Positions 33,590 to 42,420 of a DNA stretch of 64,000 nt are shown here, piece by piece. The notes below the pieces were generated by a model. It saw only the letters and a list, made by a program, of their open reading frames with translations, was not told the DNA's origin and did no database searches. Made by a program: the position numbers and the translations under genes. Position 1 is the first letter of the stretch. Each line of letters begins with the position of its first letter. The DNA is from CATOSP01 sp965204715 (lineage in GTDB: Bacteria; Chloroflexota; Dehalococcoidia; Lucifugimonadales; UBA3495), in NCBI GenBank assembly GCA_965204715.1, contig OZ242009.1:3348001-3412000 (forward strand), given 5' to 3'.

Positions 33590-34216
33590 TTACCTCGAGT
33601 AAAACTCAACTATCAGACGGGAATTGATGGCCTGTTGCAGGTCTTCATCAGCAGGCAAGTTCATCACCCGTCCGGCCATATCCGTAGTGTCCAGCAACAG
33701 CCAGGCGGGAACTGGACGCTTCGGAATCCCGTCAGTCCGCTCCTTGTAGAAATCCGTTGCCTTGTCCGACTCCTTCCAGGAAATGACGTCGCCTACCGCA
33801 ACCTGATAGGAGGGGATGTCCGTCTTCCGGCCGTTGACCTGGAGATGCCCATGCATCACCAGTTGGCGGGCTTGCTTGCGCGAGTCGGCGAACCCCAACA
33901 GGAAAACGACGTTGTCGAACCGCCGTTCGAGGGACCTAAGTAAGTTCAGACCGGTCACGCCCGGAGTATCAAACGCCTCAGCCATGTAGCGGCGGAACTG
34001 GGACTCAAGCACACCGTAGATGTACTTGGCTTTTTGCTTCTCCAAGAGGTGGACGCCGTAATCAGAGGGCCGCCTGCGCCTCCGTGATTGGTTGCCTGGG
34101 GCAGAACGACGACGTTCGATGGCGCAGCGGGGGGTAAAGCAACGCTCCCCCTTGAGAAATAGCTTTTCCCCGGCGCGGCGGCATAGCCGGCAGGAGGGTC
34201 CTGTATATCTACCCAT
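33590..34216 (-). CDS. rpsD: 30S ribosomal protein S4
   Basis: 208 residues. It begins MGRYTGPSCRLCRRAGEKLF with a Cys pair (CRLC) and a further Cys in RCFTPRCAIERR, the zinc-type N-terminus. The S4 RNA-binding domain reads NVVFLLGFADSRKQARQLVM and HGHLQVNGRKTDIPS. A primary 16S-binding protein and common autoregulator of the alpha operon. Confidence 0.97.
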   Translation of the reverse strand: MGRYTGPSCRLCRRAGEKLFLKGERCFTPRCAIERRRSAPGNQSRRRRRPSDYGVHLLEKQKAKYIYGVLESQFRRYMAEAFDTPGVTGLNLLRSLERRFDNVVFLLGFADSRKQARQLVMHGHLQVNGRKTDIPSYQVAVGDVISWKESDKATDFYKERTDGIPKRPVPAWLLLDTTDMAGRVMNLPADEDLQQAINSRLIVEFYSR

Positions 34217-34227
34217 CAGGAGCTTTC

Positions 34228-34611
34228 TTACACTCTCCTTCTCTTCGGCGGGCGACAGCCGTTATGGGGTATCGGCGTCACGTCTCGGATACTGGTAACG
34301 GTCAGCCCGGTCCCTTGCAGGGAGCGGATAGCCGCCTCGCGGCCTGCGCCGGGCCCGCGGATAAGCACGTCCACCTGGCGCAGTCCCATGTCCATGCCTC
34401 GACGGGCAGCCTGCTCGGCGGCCCGCTGAGCGGCGAAAGCCGTTCCCTTGCGCGATCCCTTGAATCCGACGGTGCCCGCGCTGGCCGAGGCTATAACATT
34501 GCCCTGAGGGTCTGTGATACTGACCAGAGTATTATTGAACGTAGAATAGATATACGCCCGCCCCTGGACGACTGTGCGCCGTTCGCGCCGGCGCGCTCTT
34601 GGCCTAGGCAT
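34228..34611 (-). CDS. rpsK: 30S ribosomal protein S11
   Basis: 127 residues: GRAYIYSTFNNTLVSITDPQ, SAGTVGFKGSRKGTAFAAQ and RDVTPIPHNGCRPPKRRRV are standard S11. The N-terminus is Arg-rich (MPRPRARRRERR). Between rpsM and rpsD. Confidence 0.97.
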   Translation of the reverse strand: MPRPRARRRERRTVVQGRAYIYSTFNNTLVSITDPQGNVIASASAGTVGFKGSRKGTAFAAQRAAEQAARRGMDMGLRQVDVLIRGPGAGREAAIRSLQGTGLTVTSIRDVTPIPHNGCRPPKRRRV

Positions 34612-34624
34612 GAGTCACATCCAC

Positions 34625-35017
34625 CTACTTCTTTCCACCCGTACGCCGACCCCGGCCAGCCACTGTGCGCCTGGGCCCCTTGCGGGTGCGTGCGTTGGTA
34701 CGGGTCCGTTGGCCGTGAGCGGGAAGCCCCCGACGGTGCCTCGTGCCCCGGTAGGAACCGATCTCTATCAACCGCCGGATGTTCTGGTTGACTTCCCGGC
34801 GCAGGTCGCCTTCGGCCAGGTACTCACGGTCAACGATCTCCCGGATCCGGTCCACCTGGACCTCGGACAGTTCCAGCATCCTGGGCGGTGATTCGGTATC
34901 AATCTCAGCCTTGGCCAGAATCTCGGTAGCCAAGGCTGGACCGATACCATAAATCCTCGTCAAGGCCACATGTGCCTTCTTCCGGTCGGGTACATCTACA
35001 CCTGCGATACGGACCAA
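34625..35017 (-). CDS. rpsM: 30S ribosomal protein S13
   Basis: 130 residues from a TTG with a strong AAGGAGG site. VRIAGVDVPDRKKAHVALTR, IYGIGPALATEILAKA and the C-terminal RGLPAHGQRTRTNARTRKGP are diagnostic. It contacts tRNA in the A and P sites. Confidence 0.97.
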   Translation of the reverse strand: MVRIAGVDVPDRKKAHVALTRIYGIGPALATEILAKAEIDTESPPRMLELSEVQVDRIREIVDREYLAEGDLRREVNQNIRRLIEIGSYRGTRHRRGLPAHGQRTRTNARTRKGPRRTVAGRGRRTGGKK

Positions 35018-35057
35018 TTCGGGCCTCCTTTTCCGGCCGGCTCTCGCTCGCGCAACT

Positions 35058-35171
35058 CTAGCCCTGCCGTTGGGCGTGTCGCGGGTTTGAGCATATAATA
35101 CGCACCACCCTCTTCCGCCTGATCACCCGGCACTTATCACATCTCGGTTTGACCGATGCGGTTACCTTCAT
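35058..35171 (-). CDS. rpmJ: 50S ribosomal protein L36
   Basis: A 37-residue gene: MKVTASVKPRCDKCRVIRRK then VVRIICSNPRHAQRQG. It is the zinc-binding C+ type, with CDKC plus a later Cys and His as ligands. It lies in its usual place between infA and rpsM. Confidence 0.95.
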   Translation of the reverse strand: MKVTASVKPRCDKCRVIRRKRVVRIICSNPRHAQRQG

Positions 35172-35189
35172 TGTTCGTACACCCGCCAA

Positions 35190-35408
35190 CTACTTGAAGC
35201 GATAGGTGATGCGGCCCCGCGACAAATCATAGGGGGACAACTCTACCAGGACACGGTCTCCGGGCAGCACCCGGATGAAGTGCATCCGGATCTTCCCGGA
35301 CACATGGGCCAATACCTCGTGATCATTGGGCAGCGTAACCCGGAACATTCCGTTGGGCAACGCTTCCTGGACACTGGCTTCCACTTCTATCGCTTGCTTC
35401 TTGGCCAT
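35190..35408 (-). CDS. infA: Translation initiation factor IF-1
   Basis: 72 residues from ATG 35408, preceded by AGAGGGAG; the longer frame is spurious. The S1/OB fold is intact: IEVEASVQEALPNGMFRVTL, VLAHVSGKIRMHFIRVLPGD, VLVELSPYDLSRGRITYRF. It binds the A site during initiation. Between map and rpmJ. Confidence 0.96.
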   Translation of the reverse strand: MAKKQAIEVEASVQEALPNGMFRVTLPNDHEVLAHVSGKIRMHFIRVLPGDRVLVELSPYDLSRGRITYRFK

Positions 35409-35511
35409 AAACTCCCTCTGAACATCATTGTTGCCGACGACCCAAGACCGGGACGATAGGCTCTCACTTGACGTCGGAACAATGGTTGGGGTCCGGGATT
35501 TCAACCCCCAC

Positions 35512-36321
35512 CTACGGGGGCGCGGTCATTATTACCGGCCCGTCATCGGTAATAGCTATCGTGTGCTCGAAGTGGGCCGACAGCAGTCCGTCGGCCGTCA
35601 CCACAGTCCATTGGTCGCCCAGTATTCTAGTGTGCCAATCCCCGAGGTTGAACATGGGCTCGATGGCGATACACATTCCGGGCCGTAGCAACGCTCCCAT
35701 CCCGGCCTGCCCGTAATTGGGCACCTGGGGGTCTTCGTGAAGGAACCGGCCTACCCCATGGCCGACGAATTCCCTCACGATTCCATAACCTCGGGCCTCA
35801 CCGTAGGCTTGTACGGCGGCTCCGATGTCCCCGATCCGGTTGCCAGGCACAGCGGCCTTGATACCCTCCATCAGACCGGCCCGCGTATCTTCCATCAGTG
35901 CGTCGGCCTCTGAAGTACTAGAACCCACCGCGACTGAGATCGCCGCGTCTCCAATGAACCCGTCCAACGTTGCGCCGACGTCCATCTTGATGATGTCACC
36001 GTCCTTCAGGGCTTTCTTGCCAGGAATCCCGTGAACGATCTCGTCATTGATGGAGGCGCAGATGCTGGCGGGGAACCCGCGGTAGCCCTTGAACGTGGGC
36101 CTGGCGCCTTGGCGCACAATCTCTTTGTAGGCAATGGCATCGAGTTCCCGGGTGGTAATCCCCGGCTCCACCGCGTCCCTTAACATGCCTAATACCGTGC
36201 CAACTATGGCGCCCGCAGCGCGCATGGCATCAATCTCTTCGCGGGACTTGATAGTTATCCCGCCGGAGTACTGGGAGGCAGAGTTGGACGCGGTCTCCCG
36301 CTTGCGATTCCTATTCACCAT
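35512..36321 (-). CDS. map: Methionine aminopeptidase, type I
   Basis: 269 residues. Motifs: IKSREEIDAMRAAGAIVGTV, SINDEIVHGIPGKK with the substrate His, DGDIIKMDVGATLDGFIGDA with the metal Asp residues, EFVGHGVGRFLHEDPQVPNY with the metal His, then EPMFNLGD and TVVTADGLLSAHFEHTIAIT with the metal Glu residues. It removes the initiator methionine. A short extra N-terminus (MVNRNRKRETASNSASQYSG) precedes the domain. The CDS-free 100 nt to infA holds nothing clear. Confidence 0.96.
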   Translation of the reverse strand: MVNRNRKRETASNSASQYSGGITIKSREEIDAMRAAGAIVGTVLGMLRDAVEPGITTRELDAIAYKEIVRQGARPTFKGYRGFPASICASINDEIVHGIPGKKALKDGDIIKMDVGATLDGFIGDAAISVAVGSSTSEADALMEDTRAGLMEGIKAAVPGNRIGDIGAAVQAYGEARGYGIVREFVGHGVGRFLHEDPQVPNYGQAGMGALLRPGMCIAIEPMFNLGDWHTRILGDQWTVVTADGLLSAHFEHTIAITDDGPVIMTAPP

Positions 36322-36377
36322 TCCTATTCTACCCTGTAATGGAATTTATATCAAACCCCGGAGCTTGGACCATCGGT

Positions 36378-37052
36378 TTAACGGCCAAGCGCGACCAGTA
36401 CCTTCTGGTTCACGCCATCCACGCTGTCCGTACCGGAGACCTCTACCAGGATCCCCCTATCTCTATAATATCCCAACACCGGCAGAGTCTCGGCTTGGTA
36501 AACCTCGATTCGTTTCCTGATCGCTTCCGGACGGTCATCCTCCCGTTGGTACAACTCGCCGCCACAACGGTCACAACCGACGGACGGAGGAGTGTCATTC
36601 TCCCCTGCGGAAGGGTCTTGGGGAATACTGTGGGGCGCCTGACACTCCTGGCAACTGAAGCGTCCTGCCAACCTTCTGAGTAGTTCATCTTCCGGAACGT
36701 CTATGCACACAACTTTGTCGAGGGCGCGAGACCTGCGGTCCAGCGCCTCATCCAGCACCTCAGCCTGGCGCCGGTTGCGTGGGAACCCATCCAGCATGAA
36801 TCCTTCTTCACTGTTGATAGCCATCACTCTTTCGAGAATGATGTCGATGGTAAGGTCATCCGGAACTAGCAGTCCTTGTCTCATGTATTCAGCGGCGCGG
36901 AGACCGAGGGGAGTCTCCTCCCGCAGGTGGTGGCGGAACAGGTCGCCGGAACCGATGTGCGGGACTCCAAGCTGATCCACCAAGAGTTGCGCCTGGGTCC
37001 CCTTGCCTGCCCCGGGCGGGCCGAAAAGCACCAGTCGAAATCCTTCGGCCAA
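36378..37052 (-). CDS. adk: Adenylate kinase with a zinc-type lid
   Basis: 224 residues from a TTG start immediately after secY. LVLFGPPGAGKGTQAQLL is the P-loop, MLDGFPRNRRQAEVL holds the AMP-binding loop, and the lid carries Cys pairs (FSCQECQAPH and GCDRCGGELY), a four-Cys zinc site as in many Gram-positive and thermophile enzymes. It phosphorylates AMP with ATP. Confidence 0.96.
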   Translation of the reverse strand: MAEGFRLVLFGPPGAGKGTQAQLLVDQLGVPHIGSGDLFRHHLREETPLGLRAAEYMRQGLLVPDDLTIDIILERVMAINSEEGFMLDGFPRNRRQAEVLDEALDRRSRALDKVVCIDVPEDELLRRLAGRFSCQECQAPHSIPQDPSAGENDTPPSVGCDRCGGELYQREDDRPEAIRKRIEVYQAETLPVLGYYRDRGILVEVSGTDSVDGVNQKVLVALGR

Positions 37053-37053
37053 T

Positions 37054-38382
37054 TTATCTCAAGAACCCTTCGTAGTTGCGCATCATCAACTGGGCTTCCA
37101 GTTGACGCATCGTATCCAGCCCAACGCCGACCATTATCAGCAGGCTCGTGCTGCTCAACGAGATAGCCTGTACTCCCGTCACCAGCGACGCCAAATAAGG
37201 GACGATAGCAACGAATCCCAGGAACAGCGCCCCGCCCATCGTTATTCGGACGATGACCCGGTTAAGGTAGTCCTGAGTCGGGCGGCCAGGTCTTATCCCC
37301 AGAACGAATCCTCCGTTGCGCTGAAGGTTTTCCGCCAGATTCTGCTGGTTGAAGACCACCAGCGTGTAGAAGAAGGTGAAGATCACCACCAGGACAAAAA
37401 CCATCACCCAGTACAGTGGAGAAGTCGGGACGAGCAGGTCGGCGAAGAAACGGGCAACATCTCCCACTACTCCGGTGCTTGTGGCGAAGTATGTGGCGAT
37501 AGTCCCAGGGAGGATCACGATGGAAAATGCGAAGATAAGGGGGATCATCCCGGCGGAGTTAATCCGCAGGGGCAGATAGGTCGCCCCGCTTTGACGGTAC
37601 ATCCTTCCGCCGCGGAAGATGCTCCTCCCATACTGAACTGGGATGCGCCGGTGGGCTTCATTGAACATGACGATCAGCGCGATTATGAGAAGCCCGATAA
37701 TGGCGAAGAACCCGATGCCGAGAACATTGTCCCGGTCCAGAAACCCCTGGTTCAGTAGTCCGGGGAAACCGGCAACGATTCCGGCAAAGATTATCAGGGA
37801 GATACCGTTCCCGATACCCCGCTCGGTAATCAGTTCGCCCAGCCAAACCAGGAACATGGTGCCCGCCACGATGGACAGCAGGGCGGCGACAGTGGGCAGT
37901 AGTTGCACTCCGGTAAAGCCCACGAAGGTGATCACCTGGCTCTGTTGGAGCAGTGCCAACTGACCATAGCCCTGGGCCAGTGCAATAGGCACTGTGATCC
38001 AGTGGGTGATCTGATTCATCTTGGCCCGGCCAGCTTCACCTTCTCGGGACATCTCCTGAAGGCTTGGAATGACCGGCGTGAGCAACTGCATCACTATGGA
38101 CGCGGTGATGTAGGGAAAGACACCAAGCGCGACGATGCTCATGCGCCGCAATGCGCCGCCGCTGAACAGGTCCAAGAATCCCAGCAGGTCGTTGTTGCGG
38201 AAGAGGTTGTCCAACTGGACCTGGTCGATTCCCGGCATTGGTATATGGGCCGTGAACCGGTACAGCGCCAGGATCGCCAGAGTAAACAGTATCTTCGCCC
38301 GAAGATCAGGAAGACTGAAAGCGTCGATGGTAGCTTGGAGCAAACGCGGAAAGCGCGCCCCCTGGGTCTCCGCGGTTAACAT
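37054..38382 (-). CDS. secY: Preprotein translocase subunit SecY
   Basis: 442 residues with about ten membrane helices. Signatures are RFTAHIPMPGIDQVQLDNLF, FSGGALRRMSIVALGVFPYI, YITASIVMQLLTPVIPSLQ, GNGISLIIFAGIVAGFP and LPLRINSAGMIPLIFAFSIV. It forms the protein-conducting channel. It lies between rplO and adk, the classical spc-operon order. Confidence 0.97.
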   Translation of the reverse strand: MLTAETQGARFPRLLQATIDAFSLPDLRAKILFTLAILALYRFTAHIPMPGIDQVQLDNLFRNNDLLGFLDLFSGGALRRMSIVALGVFPYITASIVMQLLTPVIPSLQEMSREGEAGRAKMNQITHWITVPIALAQGYGQLALLQQSQVITFVGFTGVQLLPTVAALLSIVAGTMFLVWLGELITERGIGNGISLIIFAGIVAGFPGLLNQGFLDRDNVLGIGFFAIIGLLIIALIVMFNEAHRRIPVQYGRSIFRGGRMYRQSGATYLPLRINSAGMIPLIFAFSIVILPGTIATYFATSTGVVGDVARFFADLLVPTSPLYWVMVFVLVVIFTFFYTLVVFNQQNLAENLQRNGGFVLGIRPGRPTQDYLNRVIVRITMGGALFLGFVAIVPYLASLVTGVQAISLSSTSLLIMVGVGLDTMRQLEAQLMMRNYEGFLR

Positions 38383-38387
38383 GAGAT

Positions 38388-38831
38388 CTAGAGTTCCTCC
38401 ACACTTCCCCTGGCCGCCTCGATCTTCTCCCGCGCCGAGCGGGTGAATTTGTGCGCAGCCACCGTGACGGCCTTGGTAATCTCACCGTCCCCCACAATCT
38501 TGACCGGTTGTCTGAGGTCCCGGAGGTACCCTCCATCCAGAAGCAACTCTGGCGTTATTCGGTCTCCCTCTTCAAACAGATCTAGAGACTGGAGTTTCAC
38601 CAGAGAGTAATGGGTCTTGAACTTGTTGTTGAAACCGCGGCGCATGGGCAGACCTTTGATTATGGGCAACTGGCCGCCCTCGAATCCGACTCGAGGCCCG
38701 CGGCCTGACCGGGACTTTTGCCCCTTCTGACCACGCCCGGCGGTGCTCCCCTGCCCAGCGGCATCGCCGCGGCCGACTCGTTTGCGAGATTTCCTGGCCC
38801 CTCGCGGCGGGGCCAGTTGATGTTCCATCAT
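38388..38831 (-). CDS. rplO: 50S ribosomal protein L15
   Basis: 147 residues from ATG 38831, supported by AAGGAG at 8 nt; the upstream frame to 38888 is not used. Gly/Arg-rich start (SRKRVGRGDAAGQGSTAGRG) and GFEGGQLPIIKGLPMRRGF are typical L15. It ends 5 nt before secY. Confidence 0.96.
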   Translation of the reverse strand: MMEHQLAPPRGARKSRKRVGRGDAAGQGSTAGRGQKGQKSRSGRGPRVGFEGGQLPIIKGLPMRRGFNNKFKTHYSLVKLQSLDLFEEGDRITPELLLDGGYLRDLRQPVKIVGDGEITKAVTVAAHKFTRSAREKIEAARGSVEEL

Positions 38832-38940
38832 TGGGGTGACTCCTTGCCGAATAGTGGACAATGCCCGGTCCCAGAGAATAGGTTTCAAGGTAAAAGCGGC
38901 CGACGGAGGAAAAGCCCACGAAGTACGGTTGCCGACGGCT

Positions 38941-39126
38941 CTAGCCGTCCACTTCCTCCACGACTACCAGGTGGGAAACCTTGTTTACCATTCCGCGTAT
39001 CGTAGGCGTGTCAGAGTGTATAACTGAGTGATTCAGCCGCCGCAACCCAAGGGATTTGATGATCCTCCGCTGGTTCTGGGGCTTTCCGATACAGCTCTTC
39101 TTCCAGGTTATCTTCAAGTCAGCCAT
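38941..39126 (-). CDS. rpmD: 50S ribosomal protein L30
   Basis: 61 residues, the short bacterial form: ITWKKSCIGKPQNQRRIIKS, LGLRRLNHSVIHSDTPTIRG and MVNKVSHLVVVEEV. Between rpsE and rplO, as expected. Confidence 0.96.
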   Translation of the reverse strand: MADLKITWKKSCIGKPQNQRRIIKSLGLRRLNHSVIHSDTPTIRGMVNKVSHLVVVEEVDG

Positions 39127-39144
39127 GCTTATTCGCTCCCGAGA

Positions 39145-39672
39145 TCAGGCGGTCCGGTTCGTGCGGTTGACACGGCGGGCCACTTCAACCTCCGGGTCCC
39201 TCAGTTGGCGAAGGGCATCCAGAGTGGCGTAAACGATGTTGATCGGGTTCCGGGACCCGAGGGACTTGCCCACCACATCCCTTACTCCACCCAGTTCCAG
39301 CATCGCCCTCATCGCGCCGGCCGCAATTATTCCAGTGCCCTCCCGCGCCGGTTTCAGGACGATAATGGTTGCGCCCTTCTTGACCGTTATCTGGTGAGGA
39401 ATTGTGCTTCCCTTGAGCGGGACGTTGACCATATTCCGCCGGCCGATGGCGTTACCCTTTCTCACAGCATCGGGAATCACCAGGGCTTTGCCCAGGCCCG
39501 CCCCTACCTGCCCTTGTCCATCTCCCACCACTACCAGGGCGTTGAATCGCAACCGCCTGCCGCCCTTGACCACTTTGGCGATGCGGCGGGTATAGACTAC
39601 CCGCTCCTGCATCCCTCCAGTATCTTCCTCACGCTGTCTGGGTGGTCTTCCTCTGTCGCGCGCAAAAACCAT
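39145..39672 (-). CDS. rpsE: 30S ribosomal protein S5
   Basis: 175 residues: RRIAKVVKGGRRLRFNALVV, GDGQGQVGAGLGKALVIPDA, AREGTGIIAAGAMRAMLELG and KSLGSRNPINIVYATLDAL. The double-stranded RNA-binding and S5 C-terminal folds are complete. Confidence 0.97.
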   Translation of the reverse strand: MVFARDRGRPPRQREEDTGGMQERVVYTRRIAKVVKGGRRLRFNALVVVGDGQGQVGAGLGKALVIPDAVRKGNAIGRRNMVNVPLKGSTIPHQITVKKGATIIVLKPAREGTGIIAAGAMRAMLELGGVRDVVGKSLGSRNPINIVYATLDALRQLRDPEVEVARRVNRTNRTA

Positions 39673-39741
39673 AAAGCGCCTATACCTTTCTCAATGGGAC
39701 AGATGTCAATGGCGTCATCCGGAACCTGTGCCCGGGAGCCG

Positions 39742-40110
39742 TCAGAACCTCAGTCCGCCTTCCCGGCTGGCTTCAGCAAGAGCCTTGACCCTGCCGTGGT
39801 ATTTGTAACCGCCGCGGTCGAAGACCACCTGGCTGATCCCCTTGGCCAGGGCTCGGTCCGCCACACGCTTCCCAACCAGAGCAGAAGCCGATGTCTTGGG
39901 GCCGGCCAGGTTCCCATCATTCCCAATGTCCTCGACGCTCGAGGCGGAAACTAGGGTTTCGCCTCTGGTGTCGTCAATCACCTGGCAGTATATGTGGCGG
40001 GAACTGCGAAACACGCAGAGGCGAGGCCGCTCCGGCGTACCGGAGACCTTCCTTCGCACTCTGGCGTGCCGTACTATCCTCAGCTTTCGTGCGTTTTTAT
40101 CCTTGGGCAC
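39742..40110 (-). CDS. rplR: 50S ribosomal protein L18
   Basis: 122 residues. GTG at 40110 is preferred because GGGAGG lies 7 nt upstream, while the open frame extends to 40140. VRRKVSGTPERPRLCVFRSS, IYCQVIDDTRGETLVSASS and FDRGGYKYHGRVKALAEASR are L18. Binds 5S rRNA. Confidence 0.95.
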   Translation of the reverse strand: MPKDKNARKLRIVRHARVRRKVSGTPERPRLCVFRSSRHIYCQVIDDTRGETLVSASSVEDIGNDGNLAGPKTSASALVGKRVADRALAKGISQVVFDRGGYKYHGRVKALAEASREGGLRF

Positions 40111-40148
40111 AGCAACGCCCTCCCAAAAACTTCCATGCAACCAGCGGG

Positions 40149-40739
40149 CTAGGCTTTGCGTGCCGCGGCCTTCCCGGGCTTGAAGTGAAGGACCTCTTCC
40201 TGGTATTTGATCCCCTTCTCCTTATAAGCGTTGGGCGGACGGACCTTGCGGATCTTGGCCGCCATGGCGCCGACTTTCTGCTTGTCTATCCCGCGGACAT
40301 GTACCCGGTTGTTACCCTCGACCTCTAGTGTCACGCCTTCGGCGGCCTGTATCTCGACCGGGTGGGAATACCCGACGTTGAGAACGATTCCCTGGTTCGC
40401 CTGCTGCACGCGATAGCCAACGCCCATCAAGTCCAGAGTCCGCGTGTAACCCTCCGTTACCCCTACCACGGCGTTAGATATAAGGCTGCGGGTCAACCCG
40501 TGCAGGGAGCGGTGGAACTTCCGGTCCGAAAGACGTTCCACTATGACTGCGCCATCTTCCACCGTAACCCTGACTTCAGGATGGTAGGTTTGTGTCATGG
40601 TCCCCATTGGTCCCTTGACGGTCACCTCACCGTACTTGATGTCAACCTCCACCCCCTGAGGGATGGGAATGGGCTTGCGCCCGATGCGGGACAGGGTGCG
40701 GCCCGCTCTCTCTCCGTTTCCGTTCCCGTTACCAGACAT
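40149..40739 (-). CDS. rplF: 50S ribosomal protein L6
   Basis: 196 residues with a short N-terminal extension (MSGNGNGNGERAGRT) before SRIGRKPIPIPQGVEVDIK. TVKGPMGTMTQTYHPEV, GYTRTLDLMGVGYRVQQANQ and RKVRPPNAYKEKGIKYQEE are standard. It overlaps the end of rpsH by 11 nt. Confidence 0.96.
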   Translation of the reverse strand: MSGNGNGNGERAGRTLSRIGRKPIPIPQGVEVDIKYGEVTVKGPMGTMTQTYHPEVRVTVEDGAVIVERLSDRKFHRSLHGLTRSLISNAVVGVTEGYTRTLDLMGVGYRVQQANQGIVLNVGYSHPVEIQAAEGVTLEVEGNNRVHVRGIDKQKVGAMAAKIRKVRPPNAYKEKGIKYQEEVLHFKPGKAAARKA

Positions 40740-41127
40740 AACAGAGCAACTCCCCTCCTATGCCCTTGCGCCAGGCATGGTGACCCGCCATGACGCCCTC
40801 CGGCGTCGAAAGGATCGCCACCCCCAAGCCTCCGTATACCCGGGGTATCTCCCCCTTTCCTACGTACACCCGCAGTCCGGGCTTGCTAACGCGCTTGAGG
40901 CCACTGATCGCAGGCTCACGCCGCTCCCGATACGTCAGGTGCAGCCGCAGGGTAGGATGTTTCTGTCCCCTGGGATGATCGAAATCCCGGATAAACCCCT
41001 CCTCCTTGAGAATTCTGGCAATGGCCAGCTTCATCTTGGAGTGGGGCATCATCACAGACTCGTGACGCACCTGGATTGCATTACGAATCCTGGTAAGCAT
41101 ATCCGCTACTGGGTCGGTAACCGGCAC
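40729..41127 (-). CDS. rpsH: 30S ribosomal protein S8
   Basis: 132 residues from a GTG start: TDPVADMLTRIRNAIQVRHE, MPHSKMKLAIARILKEEGF, RVSKPGLRVYVGKGEIPRVY and GLGVAILSTPEGVMAGHHA. Assembly protein binding the 16S central domain. Confidence 0.97.
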   Translation of the reverse strand: MPVTDPVADMLTRIRNAIQVRHESVMMPHSKMKLAIARILKEEGFIRDFDHPRGQKHPTLRLHLTYRERREPAISGLKRVSKPGLRVYVGKGEIPRVYGGLGVAILSTPEGVMAGHHAWRKGIGGELLCYVW

Positions 41128-41144
41128 TGTATTCCCCTTTCCGC

Positions 41145-41330
41145 CTACCAGCTTGCCTTGCGCACACCGGGCAACTCACCGTTTAGCGCCAACTGCCGGA
41201 AGCATATACGGCAGATGCCAAAGTAACGGATATACGCCCGTGGACGGTTGCACCGGTGGCACCGGCTATGCCAGCGGCCCGGGAACTTCGGTTCTCTGAG
41301 CCATTTCTGTACTTTAGAAGTCTTGGCCAA
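41145..41330 (-). CDS. rpsN: 30S ribosomal protein S14, zinc-type
   Basis: 61 residues, the short C+ form with two Cys pairs (CHRC near residue 24 and CRIC near 40). It ends with ALNGELPGVRKASW. It fits its position between rplE and rpsH. Confidence 0.97.
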   Translation of the reverse strand: MAKTSKVQKWLREPKFPGRWHSRCHRCNRPRAYIRYFGICRICFRQLALNGELPGVRKASW

Positions 41331-41423
41331 AACGCTTCCCCTAACCGCTAAAAACTTCGCCCCATACCGGCGAGCCGGCCGGCAGATGGCGGTTGGGATC
41401 CGCCCTTCGATGGACGCCGCGGA

Positions 41424-42116
41424 TCACGCCTCGCGTACGAATGGCATCCCGTAAAGCTCCAGCAGGCGCACCGCTAGGCGGTCATCCGGAGCCGTAGTAG
41501 CTATCGTGATTTGCAGCCCGCGTAGGCGGTCAATCTGGTTGTAGTCGATTTCCGGGAAGATGATCTGTTCCCGGATCCCTATCGAGAAGTTCCCACGCCC
41601 GTCAAATCCCCGGCGGGGAATGCCCCGGAAATCCCTGATGCGGGGCAGCGACATATTGATCAGTCTGTCCAGGAAATGATACATCCTGGCTCCCCGAAGA
41701 GTCACACTGGTGCCAATGGGATTGCCCTCACGTATCTTGAACCCGGCGATGGACTTGCGGGCCCGGGTGATGATCGGCTTCTGCCCTGTGATGGTAGCCA
41801 GATCCCTGGTAGCGGCTTCCATCGCCCGACCATTAGTCAGAGCCTCGCCCAGTCCGATGTTCACCGAGATCTTCTGGATGCGCGGCACCTGCATTGGGTT
41901 GCTCAGGTCGAATTCACGCATCATGGTGGGAACGATCTCAGTCCGGTACATCTCAAGTAACCGTGGAGGGGGAGAGGACTCGTCGTCAGCGGCATTGGCC
42001 TCCGCAACTGCCGCCTGTGCCGCGGAAGAGCCATCGTTCCGGTTCGACCTGCGCCGCGACCGGCCTCCTTGTTGCTGTTCACCACCCTGGGTCTGTTCGT
42101 CATCGGGCATCGTCAA
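41424..42116 (-). CDS. rplE: 50S ribosomal protein L5 with a low-complexity N-terminal extension
   Basis: 230 residues against about 180 usually. The conserved core begins near residue 52 (LLEMYRTEIVPTMMREFDLS) with PRIQKISVNIGLGEAL, GQKPIITRARKSIAGFKIRE and FPEIDYNQIDRLRGLQITI. The first 50 residues are rich in Gln, Gly, Arg, Ser and Ala. The reading overlaps rplX by 17 nt, and the start at 42116 has no close alternative ATG upstream. A shorter start inside the region cannot be ruled out. Confidence 0.93.
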   Translation of the reverse strand: MTMPDDEQTQGGEQQQGGRSRRRSNRNDGSSAAQAAVAEANAADDESSPPPRLLEMYRTEIVPTMMREFDLSNPMQVPRIQKISVNIGLGEALTNGRAMEAATRDLATITGQKPIITRARKSIAGFKIREGNPIGTSVTLRGARMYHFLDRLINMSLPRIRDFRGIPRRGFDGRGNFSIGIREQIIFPEIDYNQIDRLRGLQITIATTAPDDRLAVRLLELYGMPFVREA

Positions 42117-42420
42117 TCACTTCCTCGCACTTCGGGCAGCCACGCACCCTTTCACCGGTTTCCAACGTCACGATCCTGGGACGGATTGGGCGGTTGCACT
42201 TGTTGCAAATCAACACCACATTGGACACATGGACCGGGGCCTCCTGCTGTATGCGCCCCGACTGCCGGACGCCGGGCCTTGGCCTGACGTGCCGAGTGAT
42301 GAGGTTCACACCTTCTACAACCACCCGGTTGTCCTTGGTTACCTGACGCTCTACCCGTCCGGTCTTGCCCTTCTCTTTACCGGAGATCACCAGCACAGTG
42401 TCACCGCTCCGGATGCGCAT
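42100..42420 (-). CDS. rplX: 50S ribosomal protein L24
   Basis: 106 residues: RIRSGDTVLVISGKEKGKTG (KOW motif), VEGVNLITRHVRPRPGVRQS and VSNVVLICNKCNRPIRPRIV. Starts in the TAATG overlap with rplN. Confidence 0.97.
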   Translation of the reverse strand: MRIRSGDTVLVISGKEKGKTGRVERQVTKDNRVVVEGVNLITRHVRPRPGVRQSGRIQQEAPVHVSNVVLICNKCNRPIRPRIVTLETGERVRGCPKCEEVIDDAR

